Origin: Corynebacterium phocae
GTDB taxonomy: Bacteria; Actinomycetota; Actinomycetes; Mycobacteriales; Mycobacteriaceae
Reading direction: 5' to 3'
Assembly (NCBI RefSeq): GCF_008693075.1
Contig: NZ_VXKJ01000048.1
Span: 186,001-250,000, forward strand
DNA length: 64,000 nucleotides
A model generated the notes under the pieces. The model searched no databases, was not told the DNA's origin, and was given only the letters and a program-made list of their open reading frames with translations. The first letter of the stretch is position 1; every line of letters begins with the position of its first letter. A program made the translations under genes and the position numbers. This document shows, piece after piece, positions 34,458 to 44,305 of this stretch.

Positions 34458-35219
34458 TCCACTATTTGGCTCATTTCCGCATGTGCTTCTTGGATGGCAG
34501 CTTCCCGGTCGAAAGGTTCGAAAGGAGGCTCGAACCTATAATTCACTCCTGACTGTGGGTGGGTCCAGTCTAGATCTGTTTCAGCGGAATTCCCCTCATA
34601 CGCTTTCACGATCTCCTTGGGTACGACGCGTCCATTTTGATCATAGAGAACTTCACCGTCGTAGCGCCGCATGACCGGGAATTGGGACCGGTAGATAGTT
34701 ATTAAATCCTCTACGTCGAGACCAAGGGCAAGGCCAACCAGGGCATCAATCTCCGTCTGTACCTTCTGACGTTCCAGTGCGATCCGTACCGGTACAGCGG
34801 GTGTCCATGGAGTCCCCATGCACGCCTCCCACAGTTCCGCGTAGGCTTCGGTCAAAGCGCACAAACGGAGGTAACGTTCCACCAGCATGTCAGATATTTG
34901 AGCGTCGAAGACCATCGGTAAGCTCTCTAGCGTAGAACCGAATATATTCGCAGCACCAGCAACGCGCAGTACGAAGTCACAAGGGAAGCTACTCATTACG
35001 GCACCAGCAACGACCAGCGTCTTAAGGTCGGGATGGGTGAACGACAGTACCCCGTTTATATGCTTGGCACCCGGAGGGATGATAGCTGGATAAAGGGTTC
35101 TGTATCCGGTGATTGCGGCCATAGCTCGTACTGCCACGCGGGGTACCGAGTCCATCGGGACAGGCTTGCCATCAATAATCCAGCTGCCGTAGGAATTGGT
35201 GACAGAATATTCATTATCA
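34451..35219 (-). pseudogene. Silent methyltransferase C-terminal cassette 2
   Basis: A second open frame on the minus strand, without its own start region, from ~35219 to a TAA at 34451-34453. It reads DNEYSVTNSYGSWIIDGKPV, then AMAAITGYRTLYPAIIPPG and ends with the same IYRSQFPVMRRYDGEVLYD-type region. It is a third variant of the methyltransferase C-terminus, ~255 residues. It is more diverged from the expressed copy at its 5' end than cassette 1: only a 19-bp stretch at 35200-35218 with one mismatch is shared. Confidence 0.85.
35206..35217 (-). repeat. Recombination-site-like core at silent cassette 2
   Basis: Inverted copy of the 12-bp core ATAATGAATATT, within a 19-bp match with one mismatch (35200-35218) to 32986-33004. 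It marks the left-hand coding edge of cassette 2. Confidence 0.75.
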
Positions 35220-35318
35220 GACAGCTATGCGCAGACGCGCTCAGTTTTTCGGGCTGGACGGTTCATGCGGTGCGATAAGCTGGGGGTTGCTAAATAATCT
35301 CGAGCATATGGGGTTCCA

Positions 35319-38300
35319 ATGTCCACTCTCATTCCGGTCCACGCTGCGCATACGGTGCGTCAAGGTATAACCGAGTACTTGACCACCAGTTTCTCCCTGG
35401 CTGATAAGAATACGGCGGCTAGGTTGGCGGAGTTCTTGACGGACTCCGAGACCGGTATGTTCCGTGGGCCATACGTCCGCACGCGTCTGCCCTATGCCCC
35501 GGCTGACACAAGTGGTGAGCTCTCCGCGATTCTTCCAGAAGGTTTTAGGCCCTACCGCCACCAGGCGGAAAGCTTCAAACGCCTGCGCTCGGTGGATGAG
35601 AATGGCGTGGCCCGCAAGCCCGAGCCCACCTTGGTGGTCACCGGTACTGGCTCCGGTAAGACGGAGTCCTTCCTCTACCCCATCCTGGAGCACTGCCAGA
35701 ACTCGGACGCCCGCGGTGTGAAGGCGCTCATTCTGTACCCGATGAACGCGCTGGCCAATGACCAAGAGGCTCGCCTGGCCAAGCTCATTGATTCCAACCC
35801 TGAGCTGAAGAACGTCACCGCCGGTATCTACGTTGGTGAGAGCGATAGCAGGCCGAAGAAGATGTCCAAGACGCGTCTGATTGCCGACCGCAGCCAGCTA
35901 CAGATGAACCCACCAGACATCCTGCTAACCAACTACAAGATGTTGGACCAGCTGCTACTACGCTCCAACGACCAACCCATCTGGGAGCGTTCCGCAGCCA
36001 CCTTGCAGTACCTGGTACTCGATGAGTTCCACACCTATGACGGCGCGCAAGGCACGGACGTTGCATTGCTGCTGCGCAGGCTGGAACTGATGCTTCAGAA
36101 GTTCCGCCCCGAGCGTGCGGATATAGCGGTCACGCCAGTGGCGACATCGGCAACTATGGGCGCTGACGCTGACCCGGCAGCCATGGTGGACTTTGCACAC
36201 ACCGTGTTCGGCGTAGAGTTCCCGTCCGACGCGGTTATCTCCGAAACCTCGCTGACGCTTGAGCAGTGGCAAGAGCAGATGACAGCGAGCTTCGGTGAGC
36301 ACCACGGCGAGTTCCCCGAGCTAACGGGGCAGTTGGTGCGGGCGGTGAATGAGGGCATCGGGAGCCGTCAGGCTGAGGGGGACGCTCCCTACGACCACGA
36401 TGTACACGAGGTTATCTGCGAAAAGCTATTTACGTGCCCCAGCACCGTTGATGCAGCACTGGCTGCTTATAACAAGCACCCGCTCATCGTAGAAATCTTG
36501 AAGCATGCGAGTGAAAGCCCGGTCCCGCTCGTGGCACGAGAGGAAAGCGACGAGGTGTCCCTGGCTACGAAAGTGCTCGAGCCGACTCTGCTGAGGGTTT
36601 TGGGTGACGAAGCCCAGACCTTCCTCATGCACGTGCTGAGCGAAATTGCTTTTCTCCGCGCCGAGTACGGGTTTGACCACCCCTTTGAAGCCAAGCAGTT
36701 GCCGGGCGTGGAGACACACCTCTGGGTGCGCGAGGTCTCCCGTGTGGAGCGTGCCGTTGGACCGACTGACGGCCCGATGTTTAGGTGGTACGACGACGGC
36801 CCTAGTGACGACCCGCAATGGCTGCCGGCATGCTACTGCCGTAACTGCGGTCGAAGCGGATGGATGATTGCCAAAGAGGCCGGCGACGACCAACTAGTCA
36901 CCGAAAGCCAGAAGATCCGCTCCATCAGCATGGACAAACCGCAGCTGCAGCGCCCGCTGCTAGATGCTGAAGCGGAGGCGCTCGAGGAAATAGGCCGCGA
37001 CCTAGGTGATATTGCGAGTGTCCACTGGCTAAACCTGACGCTTCCTGCGCTCACCCGCACCAAGCCTTCGGACAAAGACGTCGAGGACAACCGGATTATT
37101 CCGGTGCTGAGCTACGCCACCAAAGACAACAGCGAAGCCGACCTAGCAATTGACCGCACCTGCCCGTCGTGCGGTGAGTCAGATACCATCCGCTACCTGG
37201 GCTCTTCGGTGGCCACGCTGCTTTCGGTGGCGCTATCTAACTACTTCGGGCAAAAGGACCTGGATGATGAGGAAAAGAAGACCCTCATCTTCACCGACTC
37301 CGTCCAGGACGCCGCGCACCGCGCGGGCTTCGTGCAATCTCGTGCGCGTGCGTTCGCACTGCGTACCTTCATGCGCAAGCTGGTTGCCGAGGACGAACTC
37401 ACACTCGATAAGCTGCCGGCACTGCTGACCGAAAGCGCCAAAGCCTCCCCGCGAAAGCGCTACGAGCTCATCCCGTCTGAAATGGTGGACTACGACGCCT
37501 TCCGGGACTACTGGGCCGAGGAGAACCCCAAGGGTGCCTTGAGGCGCAACGTAGAAAATCGCCTGGCCTTCGACGTGGCGCTGGAGTTCGGCCAGCGCGC
37601 GGATCTAGCCCGATCACTTACAACCACCGGTGCGTTGACAGTGATGGTGGACACTGATGACGACACCCTGCTCAGTGCCGCGCAGCAGGCGCTCAGCAAG
37701 ACCTCCATGCAGATGCCGCTGGGCGGTTTTGAAGACGCGACTCTCATCGCGTGGGTACGCGGGATCATCGAAATCATGCGACTCAAAGGCGGAATCAACC
37801 ATCCTTGGTTCCAGTCCTACCTCAAGCACGATTGCAACCCCTACCAACTCAACCGCAGGGAGTCCCTATCCAAGGGCGTTACCGCCTTTGCACGCGGGAA
37901 TACACCGAAATTCCCGCGCCGCGGCAAGAGCGTGTCCCATAAAGACTACGGCGATATGTCCATTGGCTCCCCGCAGGCTTTCTACCCGCGCTGGACTGCA
38001 AAAGTTCTGGGCCTGGGTACCCAGGACGCTGGACACGTGATGGTGTCGTTGTTTGAGGCGCTCACCAACCGTGACGTGGTGACCGCCGTGCGCACGGACA
38101 CCAACGGTGAAGTCTACGCTTTGGAACCGCACACAATTGTGCTTTACGCAGAGGCCGAGCCAAAGTTCCTGGAGTGCAGTGTCTGCCATGCTCGCGTGGG
38201 CGTGGGCGGGCCGGCGCGCCGAGTTTTGGACGGCCACCCCTGTCACAACCTAGGTTGCCTAGGTGTCTACGAAGTCAAAGCAATTGAGGACAACTACTAC

Positions 38301-41300
38301 CGGGAGCTCTACACCTCCACCGAACCCAGGACCGTAGTGGCAAGAGAGCACACCAGTCTGCTGCCCACCCAGGAGCGCCTAGAAGTGGAGAACAACTTCA
38401 AGAAGCCGGTGGGTAGTGTTCCGCACGCCCCGAACGTGCTGGTGGCTACCCCGACGCTGGAGATGGGTATTGATATTGGCGACTTGTCTTCCGTCATGCT
38501 GTCCTCCCTCCCTAAGACCGTGGCCAGCTACGTGCAGCGCGTGGGACGTGCAGGACGCCAAAGTGGCAACTCCCTGGTCATGTCTATGATTCGCGGACGC
38601 ACCTCCGCACTGCCCATGCTCAATGCTCCGCTAGACATGATTGGCGGAACCGTAGAGCCGCCGGCGGCATTCTTAGGCGCAGAGGAGATTCTGAAGCGAC
38701 AGTTCATTGCCTACCTCATCGAGAGCAACGAGCTTGCCAAACAAGTACCGGAACTTCGGTGGGGCTCGTCTGTCTTTTCGCTAGCCCCCGGCCGAAAATC
38801 CGAAACCCTCATTGCGGTGATGGAACGGGAACTCACCGAAGAAGTTATTGCCAAGGGACTTGCGGCCTTCCTAAGCACCATCAGTGACTACGTCACCCCG
38901 GACGTGGTGGAAGAACTCACCAGCTGGGCTACCGGGGGCGGTCTGCATGCTTTGCTCCACCAGGCACGCTCAGACTGGAACAAGGATCTAGAACTGCTGC
39001 GAGAACGCAAGATCGAGCTCGAAAAAATTGTTGCGGAAACCGAAAAAGCAGCTAACTCGGCTGCGGCCGACGGTGAGACCGTTGCCCAGGACCGCAGCGC
39101 AAAAGCCAGCCTGCGGCACTTGCGTAAACAAATCAGCACCCTGGTGGAAGAATTCTGGATCTCCGCGATGGAGCGCCACGGCCTGCTGCCAAACTTCACG
39201 CTGCTGGATGACGCGGTTGATCTCAACGTACAGGTCAGCTCCCAGAACCCGAACACGCGCGAGTTTGATACCCAAAGCAGCGAGTACAGCCGCGCGGTGT
39301 CCGCCGCCCTGTTTGAACTAGCCCCCGGCGCGACCTTCTACATCCAGGGAATTGCCGCGACGATTGACAGTGTCGAGATTGGCAAAGGCGGCGAAGCCAT
39401 TGAGCAACGCCGCTTCTGCCCCGACTGTTCCTACTCCGAGCTGGTGACCGATGAGCCCCAGAAGACTTCTGCGTGCCCGGTGTGCGGAGCAGCGCGCTTT
39501 GCAGACATGAACCAGGTTCTCAACGTGGTACAAATGCGTAAAGTCTCCGCAGAAGTCGAACGCACCCGCTCCGCCATCACTGACAACGCTGAAGACCGTA
39601 AGATAGCTCATTTTGCACGTCTTACTTCCTTCATCTACCAGACAGAAGACGTGGGCAAGGAATGGTACGTAAGCTCCGGCTTTGGTGTTAAACACATTCG
39701 CAGGCTGGAACTGCACATGTTCAACCTGGGCAAAGGCAACGGCGATAAACGTGTCATTGCCGGCAACGAGATTGAAACTCCGCTATTCAGGGTCTGCCGC
39801 TACTGCGGCCACCTCGATTCCCAAGCCGACTCCAACAGCTGGCGTGACCACCGGCGCTGGTGCTCACACCAGAAAGCACGCCAGGAAGATAGCGTGAGCT
39901 TCGCGCTCTCCCGGACCTTAAAGACCCAGGGCGTGCTCATCACGCTGCCGACGCTGCTCTCCGTGGCCGATAAGGTGACGGTGCCCAGCGTTACGGCTGC
40001 GCTTCTCATGGGCTTCAAACTATTACTCCGCGGCAACCCGCACCACCTACACATTCACGAAGTAAGCATGGCCAGTGACAAATCTGGTCTCCTGCTCAAC
40101 GACGCAGTGCCTGGCGGTACCGGCTACCTCACCCAATTCGCCCAGCCCGAACAAGTCCGCAAACTCCTGATGCTGGCGTGGGCGCGTCTGAGTACCTGTA
40201 GCTGCATAGACACCGATCGCCTGGCATGTGAGAACTGTTTGCTGCCCTACGCGGCCTTCAACGCCGACTCAGTATCCCGCGCCGCTGCGGAGTCCGCGCT
40301 CTACAAACTGCTTATCGATAATATGCACCCCGAAGATGACATTGATCCGGGAACGGTGAAGTGGGACACCCAAGCCACGGCCCCCGACAACAAGTACAGC
40401 GAATCCGCACTCGAGGCGCTTTTCCTCCGCGAGTTCCTGCCCCAGATTGAAGACAAAGCCGAATACTTGCGGGAAAAGGTTGTAGGCCGGCACCGGGTAT
40501 GGGAATTCCGATTCAAAGGGGAAAAACATGCCTGGCGTATGCGCGAGCAATTCGATAAGGGCGAAACCATCCCTGACTTCTATATTGATACCGAAGACCC
40601 CAACATCCGCGATATCGCCCTCTACTTGGACGGGGCCCAGTACCACATTCGCGGCAACAACGTCCGCGTAGAAGATGACATGCGCAAGCGCCGCAGCCTG
40701 CGTCGCAAGGAAGACATTATTCCGTGGTCGCTCACGTGGAAAGACGTAGAAACCTATGAAGATGTACGCAAGGGGGTGGATCCCGAGGCTCCGCGATGGT
40801 TCAAATCAGAGCAGGTAGGGGCCCTGTCAGGACACTATTCGCTCGACCATCTCACCACCACTCTGCTAGCGAAGAATCCAATCATCCCGCTGATGCGCTA
40901 TCTACAAAAGCCCACGGAAGACGTATGGTCCAGGTTGTCCAACATTGCAGCGCTTATGTCCATGTCCCGAGGCGCCACAGCCGAAGACGGTATGAAAAAA
41001 TCAACTGGCCTTGGCGAGTTAACAGTCTGGTTCGATCCACGCGGCAACCACCGCTTGGAGCTTTTCTTCCAAAACGAAGTAGACGAGGACGTGTGGCGGG
41101 AGTACCTCCATCTTTCCAACTTCTTCTTCGCGAGTGAGAAAGACTGCCACGTCACGGTACGACGCGGATCCCCAATTGAGCACTTACTGGAAGAAACCGT
41201 TGAGACTGCGCCTACCCCAGAACCCGCAACCGGTGCGTGGGCGGATGTTCTCAACGAGTTCGCTGGGGAAGACGAAGTTGTGGCGGCGCTACAACTGCTG

Positions 41301-41513
41301 GAAAAGCATGGCGTGCCGCTGCCTTCCAACTCCGGCGAAGAAGTCGAGGGACTTCCCACCGTTGCCACCTGGACGGAAGAAAAAGTGGCGTTGCTTTACC
41401 CCGAGGACGCCGAGCTACTAGAGGAGTTCACTGGCCTGGGCTGGCACACCGTCCTCGCGGAGGAGACCGATACGCTGGTTGAAGACGTCACTACTGGATT
41501 GGCGAGGAGCTAA
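35319..41513 (+). CDS. Giant DEAD/DEAH helicase with DUF1998 and putative PD-(D/E)XK nuclease domain (DrmA-DrmB/DruE-like)
   Basis: 2064 aa. Helicase: HQAESFKRL Q-motif region, VTGTGSGKTES (~107), LVLDEFHTYDGAQG (~233), ATSATMG (~275), VATPTLEMGIDIGDL (~1045) and YVQRVGRAGR (~1071). Several Cys-x2-Cys pairs suggest zinc sites. DUF1998 (~1555-1660) has DAVPGGTGYL and CSCIDTDRLACENCLLPY. At ~1745-1805, IPDFYIDTE, IALYLDGAQYH and DDMRKRRSLRR resemble a Vsr/DUF559-like nuclease core. DISARM has DrmA and DrmB as separate proteins; Druantia DruE combines helicase and DUF1998. A GGGG site precedes the ATG. It follows the invertible cassettes, so it may need its own promoter. Confidence 0.75.
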   Translation: MSTLIPVHAAHTVRQGITEYLTTSFSLADKNTAARLAEFLTDSETGMFRGPYVRTRLPYAPADTSGELSAILPEGFRPYRHQAESFKRLRSVDENGVARKPEPTLVVTGTGSGKTESFLYPILEHCQNSDARGVKALILYPMNALANDQEARLAKLIDSNPELKNVTAGIYVGESDSRPKKMSKTRLIADRSQLQMNPPDILLTNYKMLDQLLLRSNDQPIWERSAATLQYLVLDEFHTYDGAQGTDVALLLRRLELMLQKFRPERADIAVTPVATSATMGADADPAAMVDFAHTVFGVEFPSDAVISETSLTLEQWQEQMTASFGEHHGEFPELTGQLVRAVNEGIGSRQAEGDAPYDHDVHEVICEKLFTCPSTVDAALAAYNKHPLIVEILKHASESPVPLVAREESDEVSLATKVLEPTLLRVLGDEAQTFLMHVLSEIAFLRAEYGFDHPFEAKQLPGVETHLWVREVSRVERAVGPTDGPMFRWYDDGPSDDPQWLPACYCRNCGRSGWMIAKEAGDDQLVTESQKIRSISMDKPQLQRPLLDAEAEALEEIGRDLGDIASVHWLNLTLPALTRTKPSDKDVEDNRIIPVLSYATKDNSEADLAIDRTCPSCGESDTIRYLGSSVATLLSVALSNYFGQKDLDDEEKKTLIFTDSVQDAAHRAGFVQSRARAFALRTFMRKLVAEDELTLDKLPALLTESAKASPRKRYELIPSEMVDYDAFRDYWAEENPKGALRRNVENRLAFDVALEFGQRADLARSLTTTGALTVMVDTDDDTLLSAAQQALSKTSMQMPLGGFEDATLIAWVRGIIEIMRLKGGINHPWFQSYLKHDCNPYQLNRRESLSKGVTAFARGNTPKFPRRGKSVSHKDYGDMSIGSPQAFYPRWTAKVLGLGTQDAGHVMVSLFEALTNRDVVTAVRTDTNGEVYALEPHTIVLYAEAEPKFLECSVCHARVGVGGPARRVLDGHPCHNLGCLGVYEVKAIEDNYYRELYTSTEPRTVVAREHTSLLPTQERLEVENNFKKPVGSVPHAPNVLVATPTLEMGIDIGDLSSVMLSSLPKTVASYVQRVGRAGRQSGNSLVMSMIRGRTSALPMLNAPLDMIGGTVEPPAAFLGAEEILKRQFIAYLIESNELAKQVPELRWGSSVFSLAPGRKSETLIAVMERELTEEVIAKGLAAFLSTISDYVTPDVVEELTSWATGGGLHALLHQARSDWNKDLELLRERKIELEKIVAETEKAANSAAADGETVAQDRSAKASLRHLRKQISTLVEEFWISAMERHGLLPNFTLLDDAVDLNVQVSSQNPNTREFDTQSSEYSRAVSAALFELAPGATFYIQGIAATIDSVEIGKGGEAIEQRRFCPDCSYSELVTDEPQKTSACPVCGAARFADMNQVLNVVQMRKVSAEVERTRSAITDNAEDRKIAHFARLTSFIYQTEDVGKEWYVSSGFGVKHIRRLELHMFNLGKGNGDKRVIAGNEIETPLFRVCRYCGHLDSQADSNSWRDHRRWCSHQKARQEDSVSFALSRTLKTQGVLITLPTLLSVADKVTVPSVTAALLMGFKLLLRGNPHHLHIHEVSMASDKSGLLLNDAVPGGTGYLTQFAQPEQVRKLLMLAWARLSTCSCIDTDRLACENCLLPYAAFNADSVSRAAAESALYKLLIDNMHPEDDIDPGTVKWDTQATAPDNKYSESALEALFLREFLPQIEDKAEYLREKVVGRHRVWEFRFKGEKHAWRMREQFDKGETIPDFYIDTEDPNIRDIALYLDGAQYHIRGNNVRVEDDMRKRRSLRRKEDIIPWSLTWKDVETYEDVRKGVDPEAPRWFKSEQVGALSGHYSLDHLTTTLLAKNPIIPLMRYLQKPTEDVWSRLSNIAALMSMSRGATAEDGMKKSTGLGELTVWFDPRGNHRLELFFQNEVDEDVWREYLHLSNFFFASEKDCHVTVRRGSPIEHLLEETVETAPTPEPATGAWADVLNEFAGEDEVVAALQLLEKHGVPLPSNSGEEVEGLPTVATWTEEKVALLYPEDAELLEEFTGLGWHTVLAEETDTLVEDVTTGLARS

Positions 41514-41515
41514 AC

Positions 41516-43789
41516 ATGGCAAACATCATCATGTACAACAAGTTCGAGGTTGCCCCCGAACTACGGGAACCAACGCTGGCCCTCATCAAGCAGCTCGGAT
41601 CCAATTTGGAAGAGGTTTTACCAAGGTTTGTCACACCAGACCGTTTAGTCGATCCGCGCGCCCGCCTGGTCCCCGTCGATGACGAATCCATGATGTTGAT
41701 CTTCGATATCACTGGTGAATCAACACGCCAGTTGCTGTTAGTAGGTGTGTACCAGAACGGTGAGGCCACGGACAAAGCCGAAAGGCTCAAGATGGAGGTC
41801 AACCCGGTCAATGGGATCACCTCCTTGGTCGAGCATGAGCCAACTGTTGATCTTAAGGCTGCAGCTACCGCTGCGCCTGCGGCCGAACCTGCGGCCGAAT
41901 CTGCCGCTGAGCCGGTAGCTCCAAGCGAAGATGCCCGCACGCTGATTCGACAGATTGATGCGGGATCAGAGTCCGCGGGCGCGCTGTCAAGCCAGCTCAT
42001 AGACGACCTAGGGTTCTCTTACGCACTCGTTCAACTATTGGAGTCTCATACCGATACCGACTCCTTCGCGGAGGCAGCTTCCGCTCTCCCGGCGTGGGAA
42101 GTAGACGCCGCGCTGGCATTGGTTGCGGGGATGTCTGTGGACCAGGTCAAGGAAGACTACGGCCTGAATCAACCCACGGCCACCGATGAGCAGACACCGG
42201 ATGAGAAGCTCGCAGCCGGCCTATCCCACCCGGCGGCGCAGATGCAGTTCACGCACGACCCGGACGCCGACGCCATGGAGGCCATCATCGAGTCGGCAGA
42301 TTTTAACGCCTGGCGTATCTTTGTCCACCCGCAACAGCGCAACATCATCACGGCAAACCACAAGGGTGCTGCCCGTGTGACCGGTGGCGCGGGCACAGGT
42401 AAGACCGTGGTACTCATCCACCGCGCTAAGCACCTGATGGAGCAATCCCCGGAAGCACGCGTGCTGATGACCACTTACACCAAGAGCCTTGCTGAGTCGC
42501 TGAAACTCAACATGAATATCCTTGACCCGCGGTTCCTAGAAGCCAGCAAGCCTGGCGATTCCGGTTTATGGATAAGCGGTATTGACGCACTTATCTCCTG
42601 GGTGATGAAAGAAGCCAGTAACCAGGAAATTCAGCACGCAATCAAAGCTGTCACCGGCTTAGACGAAGTCACCCGCCCGCGTGCGCTCGACGGCAAAAAG
42701 GAGCAACAATTCTGGGAAGACGCCCTGGATCTATATGCAGCAGACCTTCCAGAAGGTGCGCAGATACCAGCGTTTCTGTCCGACGAGTACGAGGCGATCA
42801 TCCTAGGCCAGCAAATCACTGACATGTCCTCCTACCTGCGCGCGTCGCGACAAGGACGCGGCGTGCCGCTTAACCGCTCACAACGCAAAGTCGTGTGGAG
42901 TGTCATGGCATTCTTCACCAATAAGTGCATGACCGCTGGCCGAGTGCCTTTCAAGCTGTTGGCGGCACTTGCTGCCGCAGTGGTTGAACAGCGCAACGAG
43001 CCCCTATTCGACCACGTGCTCGTTGATGAGGCCCAGGACTTCCACGCTGGGCACTGGCGGTTCCTACGCGCGGTTACTGCGCCGGGAGCCAATGATATCT
43101 TCCTTGCTGAAGACTCCCACCAGCGTATCTACGGCCAACGCCTGTCCCTGCGCCAATTTGGCATTGAAACTCGCGGCCGTGCCACCAGGAAGCTCTCACT
43201 GAACTACCGCACCACCAAGGAAAACCTGGACTATGCAGTTCGGATCTTGGAAGGCGCAGACAACGAGGAATGGTTGGACTCGAATGGCGACGTGGACGCC
43301 CTCACTGGCTACCACTCGCTGCGCTCCGGCCCTATGCCGATAGTTCGCCGCGCCACGACTGTAACCGAAGAAATCGACGTGGTAGCCGAGCAAATCAAAG
43401 CATGGCGGGAGGACAACCCGAGCTCCCACATCGGTGTACTAGCCCCGACCAATCGAAAGGTATCCCAGACCATTACCGGCCTGGAGGGCCACGGAATTGC
43501 TTCCCGAAATAACAACACTGCTTCCAACAGCAACGACAGCGATAGCGTGGCAGTCCTGACCATGCACCACGCCAAAGGCCTGGAGTTCACGCATGTCATC
43601 CTGATGGGTGTTTCTGATGACGCCGTGCCGCAGCGCTACCGGATGGAGGGGCTTAGTGATCAGGACAAGAACAGCCAGCTGCTCCGGGACCGCGCATTGC
43701 TCTACGTGGCGGCGTCCCGTGCCCGTGATGCCATGATGATCACCATGTCCGGACAACCGAGCGAGCTGCTGCCAAAGTCGGAGGATTAA
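41516..43789 (+). CDS. UvrD/Rep-like superfamily 1 helicase
   Basis: 757 aa, starting 2 bp after the stop of the giant helicase and therefore co-translated with it. Motifs: RVTGGAGTGKTVV (~287-299), MTTYTKSLAESL (Ia), VLVDEAQDFHAGHWRFLRA (~500), LNYRTTKENL (~561), VLTMHHAKGLEFTHVILMG (~680) and RALLYVAASRARD (~726). The first ~105 residues are a separate small domain, followed by an Ala/Glu-rich linker (~120-145). Likely a 3'-5' helicase or translocase acting with the previous protein. No nuclease motif was seen in it. UvrD-like subunits are not part of canonical DISARM. Confidence 0.82.
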   Translation: MANIIMYNKFEVAPELREPTLALIKQLGSNLEEVLPRFVTPDRLVDPRARLVPVDDESMMLIFDITGESTRQLLLVGVYQNGEATDKAERLKMEVNPVNGITSLVEHEPTVDLKAAATAAPAAEPAAESAAEPVAPSEDARTLIRQIDAGSESAGALSSQLIDDLGFSYALVQLLESHTDTDSFAEAASALPAWEVDAALALVAGMSVDQVKEDYGLNQPTATDEQTPDEKLAAGLSHPAAQMQFTHDPDADAMEAIIESADFNAWRIFVHPQQRNIITANHKGAARVTGGAGTGKTVVLIHRAKHLMEQSPEARVLMTTYTKSLAESLKLNMNILDPRFLEASKPGDSGLWISGIDALISWVMKEASNQEIQHAIKAVTGLDEVTRPRALDGKKEQQFWEDALDLYAADLPEGAQIPAFLSDEYEAIILGQQITDMSSYLRASRQGRGVPLNRSQRKVVWSVMAFFTNKCMTAGRVPFKLLAALAAAVVEQRNEPLFDHVLVDEAQDFHAGHWRFLRAVTAPGANDIFLAEDSHQRIYGQRLSLRQFGIETRGRATRKLSLNYRTTKENLDYAVRILEGADNEEWLDSNGDVDALTGYHSLRSGPMPIVRRATTVTEEIDVVAEQIKAWREDNPSSHIGVLAPTNRKVSQTITGLEGHGIASRNNNTASNSNDSDSVAVLTMHHAKGLEFTHVILMGVSDDAVPQRYRMEGLSDQDKNSQLLRDRALLYVAASRARDAMMITMSGQPSELLPKSED

Positions 43790-43848
43790 GCCCAAGAAGA
43801 ATACTTCCATGCCACGCCACCCGCATTGCCGTCTGCGGCATCTGCCGA

Positions 43849-43990
43849 GCGACATTTAAACCGTTCCAACTAGCGTCATTAAATTGTTCCAGCCCACACC
43901 ACCACTACCCCGGAAATGATAAAACGGCGTACGTGCTAGCGCGTACGCCAGCCCTAGTCCCTCAGCCTTGGCGCTGACGGAACTGATACT
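43849..43990. repeat. 142-bp direct repeat, left copy
   Basis: Matches 48308-48449 over 142 bp with 7 differences and no gaps. It contains an IS21-end-like segment (GCGACATTTAAA...GTTCCAACTAGCGTCATT), the fic terminator hairpin and the last ~9 codons of the fic gene. It lies right after the main defence operon. Confidence 0.85.
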
Positions 43991-44240
43991 CGCTAGCTGT
44001 CAGACCCCCCTCGACGACGACGGCGCAAGACTCGTCCTGCAAGCCATCAGCGACGTATACGAACAACAAAGCCTCATCATCAGCGCAAACCTCCCCTTTC
44101 TCACAATGAGGACAAGTCCTCGGCAACAATGACATGGTCGCAGCCGCCATCAACCGAATAGTCCGCCACGGCCGATTCCTAAAATTCGCCAGCCCCAGCT
44201 ACCTCGTCGCACAGGCCCTCATGAAAATAAGCCGCCGCCA
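43991..44240 (+). pseudogene. IS21-family IstB helper ATPase, 3' remnant with frameshift
   Basis: Two plus-strand frames together read like the C-terminus of IstB: TPLDDDGARLVLQAISDVY and EQQSLIISANLPF in the first, then GNNDMVAAAINRIVRHGRF and LKFASPSY in a second frame shifted by one. IstB proteins end with this order of motifs. The 5' two-thirds and IstA are missing. It identifies the IS family behind the end-like repeats in this region. Confidence 0.65.
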
Positions 44241-44283
44241 AAGGACTGCCCAAATGGCCCACTTTTCAAAGCCATTTTGGCCC
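44235..44283. repeat. 49-bp repeat, copy 1 (IS21 3'-end region)
   Basis: Identical to 55592-55640. It directly follows the IstB remnant and so probably belongs to the right end of that insertion sequence. It contains CCCACTTTTC and GCCATTTTGGCCC. Confidence 0.75.
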
Positions 44284-44305
44284 TGTATTTTGTCAAATAG
44301 AAGTG

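Noticed and set aside
33700..35219. Silent cassettes as independent methyltransferase or specificity genes
   Set aside because: They have no methylase motifs, no promoter or ribosome site, and their frames run upstream past the nominal start codons into the shared repeat.
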